From: Hansschlegelia plantiphila
GTDB lineage: Bacteria; Pseudomonadota; Alphaproteobacteria; Rhizobiales; Methylopilaceae
Direction of reading: 5' to 3'
DNA: 64,000 nt
Assembly (NCBI RefSeq): GCF_027922265.1
Contig: NZ_BSFI01000007.1
Location: 446,979-510,978 of the forward strand
The notes under the pieces: model-generated
The model's input: only the letters and a program-made list of their open reading frames with translations
The model's database searches: none
What the model was told of the DNA's origin: nothing
Shown: positions 1-8,154 of the stretch, one piece after another
How positions within the stretch are numbered: position 1 is the stretch's first letter
How the letters are laid out: every line of letters starts with the position of its first letter
Translations under genes and position numbers: made by a program

Positions 1-665
1 GGGATCGGCCGCTCGATCAGGCGGAGCGCCTCGTCGTCGCCCGCGGGGAGCGGCTGCTCCACCAGCGTGACGCGCGCCGCCGCGCAGGCCGCGAGATTCT
101 CCATGAGCGCGTCGCCGGTCCAGCCTTCGTTGGCGTCGACGATCAGCTCGGCGTCCGGGGCGCCCGCCCGCACCGCGGCGATCCGCGCGGGGTCGAGCCC
201 ATCGCCGCCGCCGAGTTTGACCTTGAGCAAGGGGCGGCCGGCGGCCCCGCGCGCGGCGGCGCCCATCGAGTCCGGGCTTCCGAGGCTGAGCGTGTAGGCG
301 GTGACGAGCGGAGCCGGCTCGGGCAGTCCGCAGAGCGCCGCCACGCTTACGCCTGCGCGCTTCGCCTCGAGATCCCACAGCGCGCAGTCGAGGGCGTTGC
401 GGGCGGCGCCGGGATGGAGGCGCGACTGCAGACGAGCCCGGTCGAGCCCGGCGGCGATCGCCTCGCCCAAAGCGTCGATTTCCGCCTTCACGCCTTCGGG
501 CGTCTCGCCGTAGCGTGGATAGGGCCGGCACTCGCCACGGCCCCGATGCGCGCCGTCGACGAGTTCGGCGACCACGGTCACCACTTCGGTGACCGAGCCG
601 CGGGCGATCGAGAATGCGCCGGCGACCGGCCAATGCTCGATGCGGGAGGTCAGCGTCACCGTCAT
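1..665 (-). CDS. dgcA: N-acetyl-D-glutamate racemase / dipeptide epimerase, C-terminus cut by window edge
   Basis: The minus strand reads open from an ATG at 663-665 to the window start, giving about 221 residues without a stop. The translation begins MTVTLTSRIEHWPVAGAFSI and has the enolase-superfamily capping domain followed by the start of the barrel, with the KVKLGGG and ELIVDANEGW motifs (catalytic Lys and metal-binding Asp of the muconate-lactonising/epimerase group). It starts 10 bp after dgcN on the same strand, so the two are co-transcribed. In the DgcN-DgcA pathway, DgcN acetylates D-glutamate and DgcA racemises N-acetyl-D-glutamate. The family alone would also fit L-Ala-D/L-Glu epimerase; the DgcN neighbour favours DgcA. 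The C-terminal half is outside the window. Confidence 0.85.
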   Translation of the reverse strand, partial: MTVTLTSRIEHWPVAGAFSIARGSVTEVVTVVAELVDGAHRGRGECRPYPRYGETPEGVKAEIDALGEAIAAGLDRARLQSRLHPGAARNALDCALWDLEAKRAGVSVAALCGLPEPAPLVTAYTLSLGSPDSMGAAARGAAGRPLLKVKLGGGDGLDPARIAAVRAGAPDAELIVDANEGWTGDALMENLAACAAARVTLVEQPLPAGDDEALRLIERPI

Positions 666-675
666 GCGCCAGCCC

Positions 676-1683
676 TCACGGAAACTCCGCCAGCAGCCGG
701 TCGACAATCGCCGCGACCCCGAAGCGGACAGGATCGCAGGCGGGCAAGCCGTACGCGCCGGCGGCCGCGTCGAGAGCGGCGAGCGCCGGCCCCTCCTCGA
801 GCGCGACCGTATTGATCGAAATCCCGACGCAGCGGATGTCCGGATTGGTCAGCCGCCCCGCGGCGACGGTCGCGTCGATCACCTGCCCGATGGTTGGCAG
901 GGCATGCGTCACGTTCCGCATCGTCTTTCGGGTTGGCTCATGGCAGACGACGAAGGCGTCCGGCTGCGCGCCGTGCAGCAGGCCGAGCGTGACGCCGGCG
1001 AAGGAGGGATGGAACAGCGAGCCCTGGCCCTCCACGACGTCCCAATGGTCGGCGGGGGCCGAGGGCGTCAGCCATTCGGCAGCTCCCGAGATGAAGTCTG
1101 CGACCACGGCGTCGATCGCCACGCCGCGGCCGGCGATCAGCACGCCGGTCTGCCCGGTCGCGCGGAATTCGGCGTCGAGTCCGCGGCCCGTCATCTCGGC
1201 TTCGAGCGCAAGCGCCGCATATTTCTTGCCGACCGCGCAGTCGGTCCCGACCGTCAGCAGGCGGCGTCCCGGCCGCTTCACGCCGGAGCCGGTGCGGAAC
1301 CGTTCCGTCGAGTGGCGGACGTCGAACAGCTTGCGGCCATGCGCCTCGGCCGCCGCGGCGATCCGGGGAATGTCGCCGAGCTTCGTGTGCAGGCCGTTCG
1401 CGACGTCGAGGCCGGCCTCGACCGCCTCGACGATCGCATCGACCCAGTGCTCGGGCAGCGTTCCTCCGGGGTTCACGACGCCGATCACCAGCGTCTTGGC
1501 GCCGTTCGCCAGCCCTTCGGCGAGATCGAGATCGGGCAGGCCGACATCCGCCTGGCATCCAGGCAGCCGAATCTGGCCGACGCACCAGTCGCGTCGCCAG
1601 TCCACGACGCCGGCGGCGGTCTTCGCCGCGAGTGCATCCTTGGCGTCGCCCAGAAACAACAGGTAGGGCTTCGTGATCTCCAA
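676..1683 (-). CDS. dgcN: D-glutamate N-acetyltransferase DgcN (DUF1611 family)
   Basis: 335 residues, the usual length for DUF1611 proteins. It has an N-terminal Rossmann-like part (PYLLFLGDAKDALAAKTAAG) and a C-terminal P-loop domain with a Walker-A-like GTDCAVGKKYAALAL around residues 146-160, followed by the conserved VEGQGSLFHPSFAGVTLGLL segment. Family knowledge: DgcN transfers acetyl to D-glutamate so that DgcA can racemise the product, feeding D-amino acids from peptidoglycan or the environment into L-glutamate metabolism. It lies directly upstream of dgcA and divergent from the MCE transporter operon across about 113 bp. The start is an ATG directly before EITKPYLLF; no upstream alternative looks better. 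Confidence 0.85.
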   Translation of the reverse strand: MEITKPYLLFLGDAKDALAAKTAAGVVDWRRDWCVGQIRLPGCQADVGLPDLDLAEGLANGAKTLVIGVVNPGGTLPEHWVDAIVEAVEAGLDVANGLHTKLGDIPRIAAAAEAHGRKLFDVRHSTERFRTGSGVKRPGRRLLTVGTDCAVGKKYAALALEAEMTGRGLDAEFRATGQTGVLIAGRGVAIDAVVADFISGAAEWLTPSAPADHWDVVEGQGSLFHPSFAGVTLGLLHGAQPDAFVVCHEPTRKTMRNVTHALPTIGQVIDATVAAGRLTNPDIRCVGISINTVALEEGPALAALDAAAGAYGLPACDPVRFGVAAIVDRLLAEFP

Positions 1684-1796
1684 GCGCGTCTCCCGAGGGG
1701 CGGCCGCCTCGACAGACCGCGACGCCGCTGAGTATTACGAGCAGGACGCGCATCGGCAAGACAGCCGGCGCGCTGGAAAATACGGACGAATTTCAG

Positions 1797-2942
1797 GTGC
1801 AGGTTGAGGACGACGTCGCCGACCTGAAAGTCGAGACCTTCGATGAGGGCCTCGTCGTGACGCCGCTCGGGGAATGGACCGCCGAAGCCGGCGACCGGCT
1901 CCAGCACAAGATCGACGTCATCGATTTCAGATCGGCCTCGGGCAAGACGGTTGCGATCGATCTCGCCGAGATCTCCCGCATGGACACCGTCGGGGCGCTG
2001 CTGATCGAGCGGCTGAAGGCGGCCGCCGAGAGCGCGGGCGCGAAGTTCGAAAGCCACGGCGCCCGGCCGCAGCAGGCGCGCCTGATGGAGGCGCTCGGCG
2101 AGCGCGGCAAGGAGCCGCCGCCCCCGAGCCGTAACGAGTCCGGTCCCGTCACGCTGCTTGCCGACATCGGCGGCGGGGTCATCGAGATCGGCGCCGACGT
2201 CAAGCGAGGCGTCGGCTTCCTCGGCGCCGTGGTGATGGTGACCGCGAGGCTCTCGCTCACGCCATGGCGCTTCCGGTTCACCTCGACCGTGAGCCACCTG
2301 GAGCGCGTCGGCCTGCGCGCGGTGCCGATCATCGCCCTGATCTCGTTCCTCGTCGGCGCGATCGTCGCGCAGCAGTCGATCTTCCAGCTCAAGAATTTCG
2401 GCGCGACCCTGTTCGTCGTCGATCTGCTCGGCATCCTCGTGCTGCGCGAGCTCGGGGTGCTGCTCACCGCCATCATGGTCGCCGGCCGCTCGGGCTCGGC
2501 GTTCACGGCCGAGATCGGCTCGATGAAGATGCGCGAGGAGATCGACGCCCTGAAGACCATGGGCCTCGATCCGATCGAGGTTCTGGCGATGCCGCGGCTC
2601 GTCGCGCTGGTGATCGCGATGCCGTTGCTGTCGTTCATCGCGGCGATGGCGGCGCTGCTCGGCGGCGGCCTGGTCGCGTGGATCTACGGCGACATCACGC
2701 CGATCACCTTTCTCCAACGGCTGAAGGACGCGCTCAGCCTGCAGACCTTCTTCGTCGGCATCGTCAAGGCGCCGTTCATGGCGGTGATCATCGGCCTGAT
2801 CGCCTGCACCGAGGGCATGAAAGTGGAGGGCTCCGCCGAATCGCTCGGCGCGCGGACCACGTCCTCCGTCGTGAAGTCGATCTTCGTGGTGATCGTGATG
2901 GACGGTCTGTTCGCCATGCTGTTCGCGGCTATGGGGATCTGA
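1797..2942 (+). CDS. mlaE: MlaE-family lipid ABC transporter permease with fused N-terminal STAS (MlaB-like) domain
   Basis: 381 residues. Residues about 5-100 form a STAS-like domain (GEWTAEAGDRLQHKID, then VAIDLAEISRMDTVGALLI), which is the role of the separate MlaB protein in enterobacteria. The remainder is a MlaE permease with about five membrane segments and the family motif GRSGSAFTAEIGSMK followed by EEIDALKTMGLDP. With the downstream ATPase and MCE protein it forms an inner-membrane complex moving phospholipids between inner and outer membranes. The GTG at 1797 is the first plausible start, but the frame stays open upstream (ATT at 1734, CTG at 1773), so the N-terminus is uncertain. 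The next gene starts 1 bp after the stop. Confidence 0.85.
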   Translation: MQVEDDVADLKVETFDEGLVVTPLGEWTAEAGDRLQHKIDVIDFRSASGKTVAIDLAEISRMDTVGALLIERLKAAAESAGAKFESHGARPQQARLMEALGERGKEPPPPSRNESGPVTLLADIGGGVIEIGADVKRGVGFLGAVVMVTARLSLTPWRFRFTSTVSHLERVGLRAVPIIALISFLVGAIVAQQSIFQLKNFGATLFVVDLLGILVLRELGVLLTAIMVAGRSGSAFTAEIGSMKMREEIDALKTMGLDPIEVLAMPRLVALVIAMPLLSFIAAMAALLGGGLVAWIYGDITPITFLQRLKDALSLQTFFVGIVKAPFMAVIIGLIACTEGMKVEGSAESLGARTTSSVVKSIFVVIVMDGLFAMLFAAMGI

Positions 2943-2943
2943 C

Positions 2944-3768
2944 GTGGCGGACGTGACCCCCCCCGCCGCAACGACGGACCGCGGCGCTGGCGACGAGCCG
3001 GAACTCGTCATCAAGGTTCGCGACCTCGTCGTCGGCTTCGGTGAGCGCAACGTCATCGACGGCATGGACATGGACGTCCGCAAGGGCGAAATCCTCGGCG
3101 TGGTCGGTCCGTCCGGCACCGGCAAGTCGGTGTCGCTGCGCGCCATCATCGGCCTGACGCCGAAGCGCGCAGGCACGGTCGAGGTGTTCGGCGTCGACCT
3201 CGACGCGGCGTCCGCCGCCGACAGGCTCGCGGTCGAGCGGCGGTGGGGCGTGCTGTTCCAGCAGGGCGCGCTGTTCTCCTCGCTGACTGTGCGGCAGAAC
3301 ATCGAGATGCCGTTGCGGGAGCACACCAATCTCAGCCCGAAGCTCCGCGAGGAGATCGCGCGCGTGAAGATCGACCTCGTCGGCCTGAAGCCGGAGGCCG
3401 GCGATCGTTTTCCCTCGGAGCTCTCCGGCGGCATGATCAAGCGTGCGGCGCTCGCCCGGGCGCTCGCGCTCGATCCCGATATCGTGTTCCTCGACGAGCC
3501 GACGGCGGGGCTCGACCCGATCGGCGCCAACGCCTTCGACCGGCTGATCATGACGCTGAAGGACGCCCTGGGGCTGACCGTCTACCTCGTCACCCACGAT
3601 CTCGACACGCTGACCACGGCGTGCGATCGCATCGCTGCGCTGAAGGGCGGCAAGGTGCTCGCGATCGGACCGATGTCCGAGATGGTCAAGAATGACGATC
3701 CCTGGATGAAAGAATATTTTCGTGGCGAGCGGGCCCGCGCGGCCGGCATCGGCGCAACAGCGGCCTGA
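2944..3768 (+). CDS. mlaF: MlaF-family ABC transporter ATPase
   Basis: 274 residues. Walker A GPSGTGKS (about 58-65), Q-loop LFQQGALF, signature LSGGMIKRAALARALA, Walker B DIVFLDEPTAGLDP and H-loop VTHDLDT are all intact. LSGGM followed by KRAALARA is characteristic of the MlaF/Ttg2A group. It powers lipid transport by the MlaE-MCE complex. The GTG start at 2944 lies 1 bp after the mlaE stop, indicating tight translational coupling. A short disordered N-terminal extension of about 20 residues precedes the ABC core. Confidence 0.9.
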   Translation: MADVTPPAATTDRGAGDEPELVIKVRDLVVGFGERNVIDGMDMDVRKGEILGVVGPSGTGKSVSLRAIIGLTPKRAGTVEVFGVDLDAASAADRLAVERRWGVLFQQGALFSSLTVRQNIEMPLREHTNLSPKLREEIARVKIDLVGLKPEAGDRFPSELSGGMIKRAALARALALDPDIVFLDEPTAGLDPIGANAFDRLIMTLKDALGLTVYLVTHDLDTLTTACDRIAALKGGKVLAIGPMSEMVKNDDPWMKEYFRGERARAAGIGATAA

Positions 3769-3787
3769 GGCGGGGATCGGATAGACC

Positions 3788-5368
3788 ATGGAGACCCGCG
3801 CAAACCACGTCCTTGTGGGCGCCTTCACGCTGCTGGTGCTGGCGGCCGCCTTCGGCTTCGTCTGGTGGTTCACCTCCGCCGGCGCGAACCGGGAGCGGGC
3901 GATCTACCGCGTGCAGTTCCAGGGCGCCGTCTCCGGCCTCACGCCAGGATCCGGCGTGCTGTTCAACGGCATCCGCGTCGGCGACGTGACCAATCTCAAC
4001 TTCGACCCGCAGGATCCGGCGAAGGTCGTCGCGCGCGTCGAGGTGTTCAAGAACACGCCGGTGCGCACCGACACCCGCGCCCGGCTCGAGATGACGGGCC
4101 TGACGGGCGGCGCCGTGATCCAGCTGACCGGCGGCGCGCAGACCTCGCCGCCGCTGCCGCTCGTCACCACCGAGAGCGGCGATCCGAACAACGCGCCGGT
4201 GCTGATCGCTGAAGGCTCGGCGTTCCAGGACATCCTCGAGGGCGCGCGCACCGTGCTGCAGCAGGCGCAGACGACCTTCGGCGACATCCAGGGCCTGGTC
4301 GGCAACAGCCGCGGCTCGGTCGAGCGCTCCCTGCAGAACGTCGAGCAGTTCACGGCGGCGCTGTCGGCGAACTCCGACGACCTCAAGACCTTCATGCAGA
4401 GCACGGGCGTCGCGGCGCGCCAGATCGGCAACCTCGCCGACAATCTGGTGCCGCTCGTCACCGACGTGCAGAATCTCGTGCGCGCGGTCGACGTGAATAA
4501 GGTCGACCAGACAATGACAAACGCCGTCGCCTTCACCGACAATCTCAAGAAGGCCGGGCCGAAGGTCGAGAAGGCGCTGGGCGACGTCGCGGCTCTCGCC
4601 GAGCAGTTGCGCGGCTCCGGCCAGCGCGTCGACGACGTGCTGAAGCAGGTCCAGTCGGTCGTCGCCGCGGTCGATCCGTCCAAGGTCAACGCGTCCGTCG
4701 ACCGCTTCACCGCGGTGCTCCAGTCGATCGATCCGGCCAAGGTCTCGAGCACGATCTCCTCGGTCGAGGAAGCCTCTCGCAACGCCAACCGCACGATCGC
4801 GGCGATCGATCCCGAGAAGATCAACCGCGCGGTCGACGGCTTCACCGGCCTAGCGACCTCGATCGACGGCCCGACGATCAACCGCGCCGTTGCGAGCATC
4901 GACCGCGCGGTCTCCGCGGTCGACGGCGACAAGGTCCGCTCGACCATCGACAACGTGAACCGCTTTTCCGAGGCGCTCGGCCGGAACTCCGAGAACGTCG
5001 ACCAGATCGTCGCCGACGCCCGCAGCATCTCCGAGCGCCTGAACGGCACCGCCGCCAAGCTGGACGGCCTGATCGACGACGCCCGCAAGCTCGTCGGCGG
5101 CGGGCAGGCGCAAGGCGCGGTAGCGGACTTCCAGAAGACCAGCCAGGCGATCCGCGAGCTCGCGCTCAAGCTCGACGGCCGGACCGCCGAGATCACTGCG
5201 GGCGTCAACAAGCTGTCGAACTCCGGCGTTCGCGACCTCCAGGGCTTCGTCTCCGACGGCCGGCGCACGCTGAACAACCTCGACAGCGTGCTTCAGGATC
5301 TCAAGAGGAACCCCCGCCAGTTCCTGTTCGGCAGCGATGGCGGCGTCCCGGAGTATCGCGGCCGATGA
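3788..5368 (+). CDS. MCE-domain lipid transport protein (MlaD/PqiB-like) with long helical repeat tail
   Basis: 526 residues, much longer than E. coli MlaD (about 180). Residues 1-30 carry one N-terminal membrane anchor (VGAFTLLVLAAAFGFVWWF). Residues about 38-118 are the MCE domain (YRVQFQGAVSGLTPGSGVLF, NGIRVGDV, TGLTGGAVIQLTGG). The rest is predicted long helices containing about six copies of a short (V/I)D-x-x-K-(V/I) motif, near residues 234, 295, 314, 340, 359 and 378. In the family, MCE domains form hexameric rings and long helical tails can form periplasm-spanning tunnels, so a tunnel-type bridge is likely (inference). The ATG is 19 bp after mlaF and the 3' end overlaps the next gene by 4 bp (ATGA). 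Confidence 0.88.
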   Translation: METRANHVLVGAFTLLVLAAAFGFVWWFTSAGANRERAIYRVQFQGAVSGLTPGSGVLFNGIRVGDVTNLNFDPQDPAKVVARVEVFKNTPVRTDTRARLEMTGLTGGAVIQLTGGAQTSPPLPLVTTESGDPNNAPVLIAEGSAFQDILEGARTVLQQAQTTFGDIQGLVGNSRGSVERSLQNVEQFTAALSANSDDLKTFMQSTGVAARQIGNLADNLVPLVTDVQNLVRAVDVNKVDQTMTNAVAFTDNLKKAGPKVEKALGDVAALAEQLRGSGQRVDDVLKQVQSVVAAVDPSKVNASVDRFTAVLQSIDPAKVSSTISSVEEASRNANRTIAAIDPEKINRAVDGFTGLATSIDGPTINRAVASIDRAVSAVDGDKVRSTIDNVNRFSEALGRNSENVDQIVADARSISERLNGTAAKLDGLIDDARKLVGGGQAQGAVADFQKTSQAIRELALKLDGRTAEITAGVNKLSNSGVRDLQGFVSDGRRTLNNLDSVLQDLKRNPRQFLFGSDGGVPEYRGR

Positions 5369-5976
5369 GCAAGGATCGCAGCATGGTCAAGGCGCCTCGA
5401 ACGGTCCTTCTCGCCGTCGTCGCGGCGGCCGCCTTTGCGCTCGCGGGCTGCGGAGGAGGCACGCCGCCCAGCACCTTCGATCTCACGGCGCCGGCGCGCC
5501 TGCCCGGCGCCGGCGGCGTGCGCGGCACGCTGGTGGTGGCGGAGCCGGTCGCGGTCGCGGTGCTCGACGGCCAGCGGGTCGTCGTGAAGCCCGACGCCGG
5601 CACGGTGACCTACCTGCCGAACGCGCAATGGTCGGATCGCCTGCCCAAGCTGGTCCAGTCCAAGATCATCGAAGCTTATGAGAACTCGAACCGGCTGCGC
5701 GCGGTCGGCCGTCCGGGCGACCGGCTCTCGGTCGACTATCAGCTGGTGAGCGAGCTCCGCGCCTTCGAGATCGACGCCGCCACGGGCCAGGCGAGCGTGG
5801 AGCTGACCGCGAAGATCGTCAACGACAAGACCGGCAAGATCGTCTCGGGGCAGGTGTTCTCCGCCCGCCGCGCGCTCGCCGGTCCGCTCGACGGCCCGAC
5901 GGCGACCCGGGCGCTCAACGAAGCGCTGGCCGAGGTGCTGGCCCGGCTCGTGGCCTGGACGGGAAACGGGGCTTAA
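5365..5976 (+). CDS. ABC-type transport auxiliary lipoprotein (PqiC/YmbA-like)
   Basis: 203 residues. The N-terminus is a lipoprotein signal: a basic start, hydrophobic stretch VLLAVVAAAAFALAGCGGG and lipobox LAGC at about residues 25-28. The body matches the ABC_trans_aux family (RLPGAGGVRGTLVVAEPVAV, YLPNAQWSDRLPKLVQSKII), which anchors MCE systems to the outer membrane, as PqiC does for PqiB. The start overlaps the stop of the MCE gene as ATGA, so it is the last gene of the transporter operon. It probably completes the periplasmic bridge at the outer membrane. Confidence 0.85.
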   Translation: MSKDRSMVKAPRTVLLAVVAAAAFALAGCGGGTPPSTFDLTAPARLPGAGGVRGTLVVAEPVAVAVLDGQRVVVKPDAGTVTYLPNAQWSDRLPKLVQSKIIEAYENSNRLRAVGRPGDRLSVDYQLVSELRAFEIDAATGQASVELTAKIVNDKTGKIVSGQVFSARRALAGPLDGPTATRALNEALAEVLARLVAWTGNGA

Positions 5977-6010
5977 GCGCTCCGGGGCCCTCCCTAGGTC
6001 CGAGGCCCGG

Positions 6011-7243
6011 CTATCTTCGCCCGAACACGGCGACCGCCTCGACATGGGCGGAATGGCGGAACTGGTCGACCGGCGTGATCCGCTCCAGGACGTAGCCGCC
6101 GCGCGTCAGGATCGCGGCGTCGCGAGCGAGCGTCGCGGCGTTGCAGGAGACGGCGACCACCCGGCGGACCTTCGAGGCGGCGATCGCCCGCGCCTGAAGC
6201 TCGGCGCCGGCGCGCGGCGGATCGAAGGTCACGGCGTCGAAGCGGGCAAGTTCGGCCGCGGTCATCGGGCGGCGGAACAGATCGCGCGCCTCTGCCTGAA
6301 CGCGCTTGAGGCCGGAGGCCGAACGCGCCGCGGCCGACAACGCCTCGACTGCGGGCCGGTCGGCGTCGGCTGCGAACACCTCCGCCGTCTCGGCCAGCCG
6401 AAGAGCGAACGCGCCGGCGCCGCAGAACAGATCGGCGACCCGCTTCGTCCGCCCTATCGCGGCCTGCACGAGACGGGCGAGCGTCTCCTCGCCCAGAACC
6501 GTCGCCTGCAGGAACCCGCCCGGCGGCGGCGTGACTCTCGCCCGGCCGACGGAAAGCAGCGGGCGGCGGCGCTCGACGACGACGTCGCCATGGATCGACA
6601 GGCGCGCGAGATCGAGCCGTCCGGCGAGATCCACCAGCTTCAGCAGCAGCGGTTCCGGCAGCGGCCCGGTCCCGCGGACGTCGAGGTCGAGTCCGGTCGC
6701 CGTGGCGGACGCCACGAGGTCGAGCGGCTTGCGTTTCCCCTTCAGCGCCTCGGCGATGGCGCGCGCCGCCGTCAGCGCGCCGCCGAGCTGCGGGGCGAGC
6801 AGGGGACAGACCCGGATCGGGACGATGGTGTGGGCGCGCGCTTCGGCGAAGCCGACCGCCAACCGTCCGTCGGCCTCGAAGCGGGCGTGGAAGGTGGCGC
6901 GCCGCCGTCCGGCGCCGTGGGCGTCGATGCAGGGGTCGACGCGGTCGGCGACCTCCAGTCCTTCGCGCTGGAAGGCTGCGATCAGCAGGCCGCGCTTCCA
7001 TTCAAGCGCTGCGGCTTGCGCGAGCTCCTGCGTGGCGCAGCCGCCGCAGCGGCCGACTTCCGGGCAATAGGCGGCGACCCGGTCGGGCGACGGCTCGACC
7101 ACGCGGAGCAGCCGCGCGCGGTCCCCGCCGAGCCGTTCGGCCTCCACGAGCTCGCCCGCGAGAGTGCGCCCGACATAGAGGGGGCCGTCCGCGACGCCGT
7201 CGCCGCGGTGGCCGAGTTCGGAAATCCGCAGCAGCTCAGCCAT
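6011..7243 (-). CDS. Class I SAM-dependent RNA uracil-5 methyltransferase (RlmD/RumA-like)
   Basis: 410 residues. A partial N-terminal TRAM-like region is followed by the iron-sulfur motif CPEVGRCGGC (Cys60, Cys66, Cys69, with Cys145 further on), as in RumA/RlmD. The SAM-binding motif ADLFCGAGAFALRLAE is near residue 270, then FDPPRAGAELQ and the catalytic cysteine in SCNAATLARD (Cys366). This family makes 5-methyluridine in rRNA or tRNA; the exact target base cannot be told from sequence alone. It overlaps the upstream tlyA-like gene by 8 bp, making a small rRNA-modification operon. Confidence 0.85.
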   Translation of the reverse strand: MAELLRISELGHRGDGVADGPLYVGRTLAGELVEAERLGGDRARLLRVVEPSPDRVAAYCPEVGRCGGCATQELAQAAALEWKRGLLIAAFQREGLEVADRVDPCIDAHGAGRRRATFHARFEADGRLAVGFAEARAHTIVPIRVCPLLAPQLGGALTAARAIAEALKGKRKPLDLVASATATGLDLDVRGTGPLPEPLLLKLVDLAGRLDLARLSIHGDVVVERRRPLLSVGRARVTPPPGGFLQATVLGEETLARLVQAAIGRTKRVADLFCGAGAFALRLAETAEVFAADADRPAVEALSAAARSASGLKRVQAEARDLFRRPMTAAELARFDAVTFDPPRAGAELQARAIAASKVRRVVAVSCNAATLARDAAILTRGGYVLERITPVDQFRHSAHVEAVAVFGRR

Positions 7244-7979
7244 CGGCGCGCCGCGCGGCTATGAGGAATTCGACATTGCCGTCGCCGCCGGCGATCGGCG
7301 ACTGCGCGACGCCAAGCACGGTGAAGCCGAGCGTTGTTATCAGCGCTCCGGCCGCCTCCACGACGCGGGCGCGCACCGCCTCATCCTTCACGACGCCGCC
7401 CTTGCCGATGTCGCGCCGCCCCGCCTCGAACTGGGGCTTCACCAATGCGACCAAGGTGGCGCCAGGCGCCGCGAACGCGAGGGCGGGCGGCAGCACGACC
7501 GCGAGGGGGGCGAAGCTCACGTCGACCACGATAATCCGGGGCGGGTGGGGCAGAGCCCCGGGCGACAGCCGCCGGATGTCCGTCGCCTCGAGCGACAGGA
7601 CCCGTGCGTCGTTTTGGAGGCGGGGGTGAAGCTGACCCCGGCCGACGTCGACCGCCGTGACATGCGCGGCGCCCCGGGCCAGCAACGCATCGGTGAAGCC
7701 TCCGGTGGAGGCGCCGACATCGAGCGCATGGAGGCCGCTCACCTCGATCGCGAAATGGTCGAGCGCGAAGGCGAGCTTCACGCCTCCGCGAGACACGAAG
7801 GGGTGGGCCGCCGACGCCGCGATCACGGCGTCGGGCCGCAGCGCGTCGGAGGCGCGCGCGACCGGAGCGCCATCCGCGCTGACGAGGCCGGCGGTGATGG
7901 CGGCCTGCGCCCTCGCGCGGCTTTCGAAAAAACCGCGCTCGACGAGCAGCAGATCCGCGCGGCGGCGGGGTGGGGACAT
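7236..7979 (-). CDS. tlyA: TlyA-family rRNA (cytidine-2'-O)-methyltransferase
   Basis: 247 residues from the ATG at 7977-7979. The open frame extends to 8087, but the upstream part is low-complexity and not conserved in the family, whereas SPPRRRADLLLVERGFFESR is the normal TlyA N-terminus. Residues about 5-65 are an S4 RNA-binding domain (RAQAAITAGLVSADG). The rest is an FtsJ-like methyltransferase with SRGGVKLAFALDHF, ALDVGASTGGFTDALL, VDVSF and LVKPQFEAGR. TlyA methylates 16S and/or 23S rRNA at cytidine 2'-O and affects capreomycin sensitivity in mycobacteria. It is co-transcribed with the RlmD-like gene. Confidence 0.87.
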   Translation of the reverse strand: MSPPRRRADLLLVERGFFESRARAQAAITAGLVSADGAPVARASDALRPDAVIAASAAHPFVSRGGVKLAFALDHFAIEVSGLHALDVGASTGGFTDALLARGAAHVTAVDVGRGQLHPRLQNDARVLSLEATDIRRLSPGALPHPPRIIVVDVSFAPLAVVLPPALAFAAPGATLVALVKPQFEAGRRDIGKGGVVKDEAVRARVVEAAGALITTLGFTVLGVAQSPIAGGDGNVEFLIAARRADG

Positions 7980-8154
7980 TTGAACGGTTCTCGGTGAGTG
8001 GCAATCCTTAGGACATGACGGCGCCGGACGGAACCGCGATCGGGCCTTCGGCCGCGCTGCGTCCGGATTGCGCGGCCGCCCGGCCACCTACGCAAATGTT
8101 TCCGCCGCCGCCCTCCGCCGACGATAGACTGCGGCTGGCGTTGGGGACCATGCG

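Noticed and set aside
1485-3551. Long minus-strand open frame of 688 codons across the mlaE/mlaF region
   Set aside because: It is an antisense shadow of the intact mlaE and mlaF genes, with composition typical of a high-GC reverse frame and no domain.
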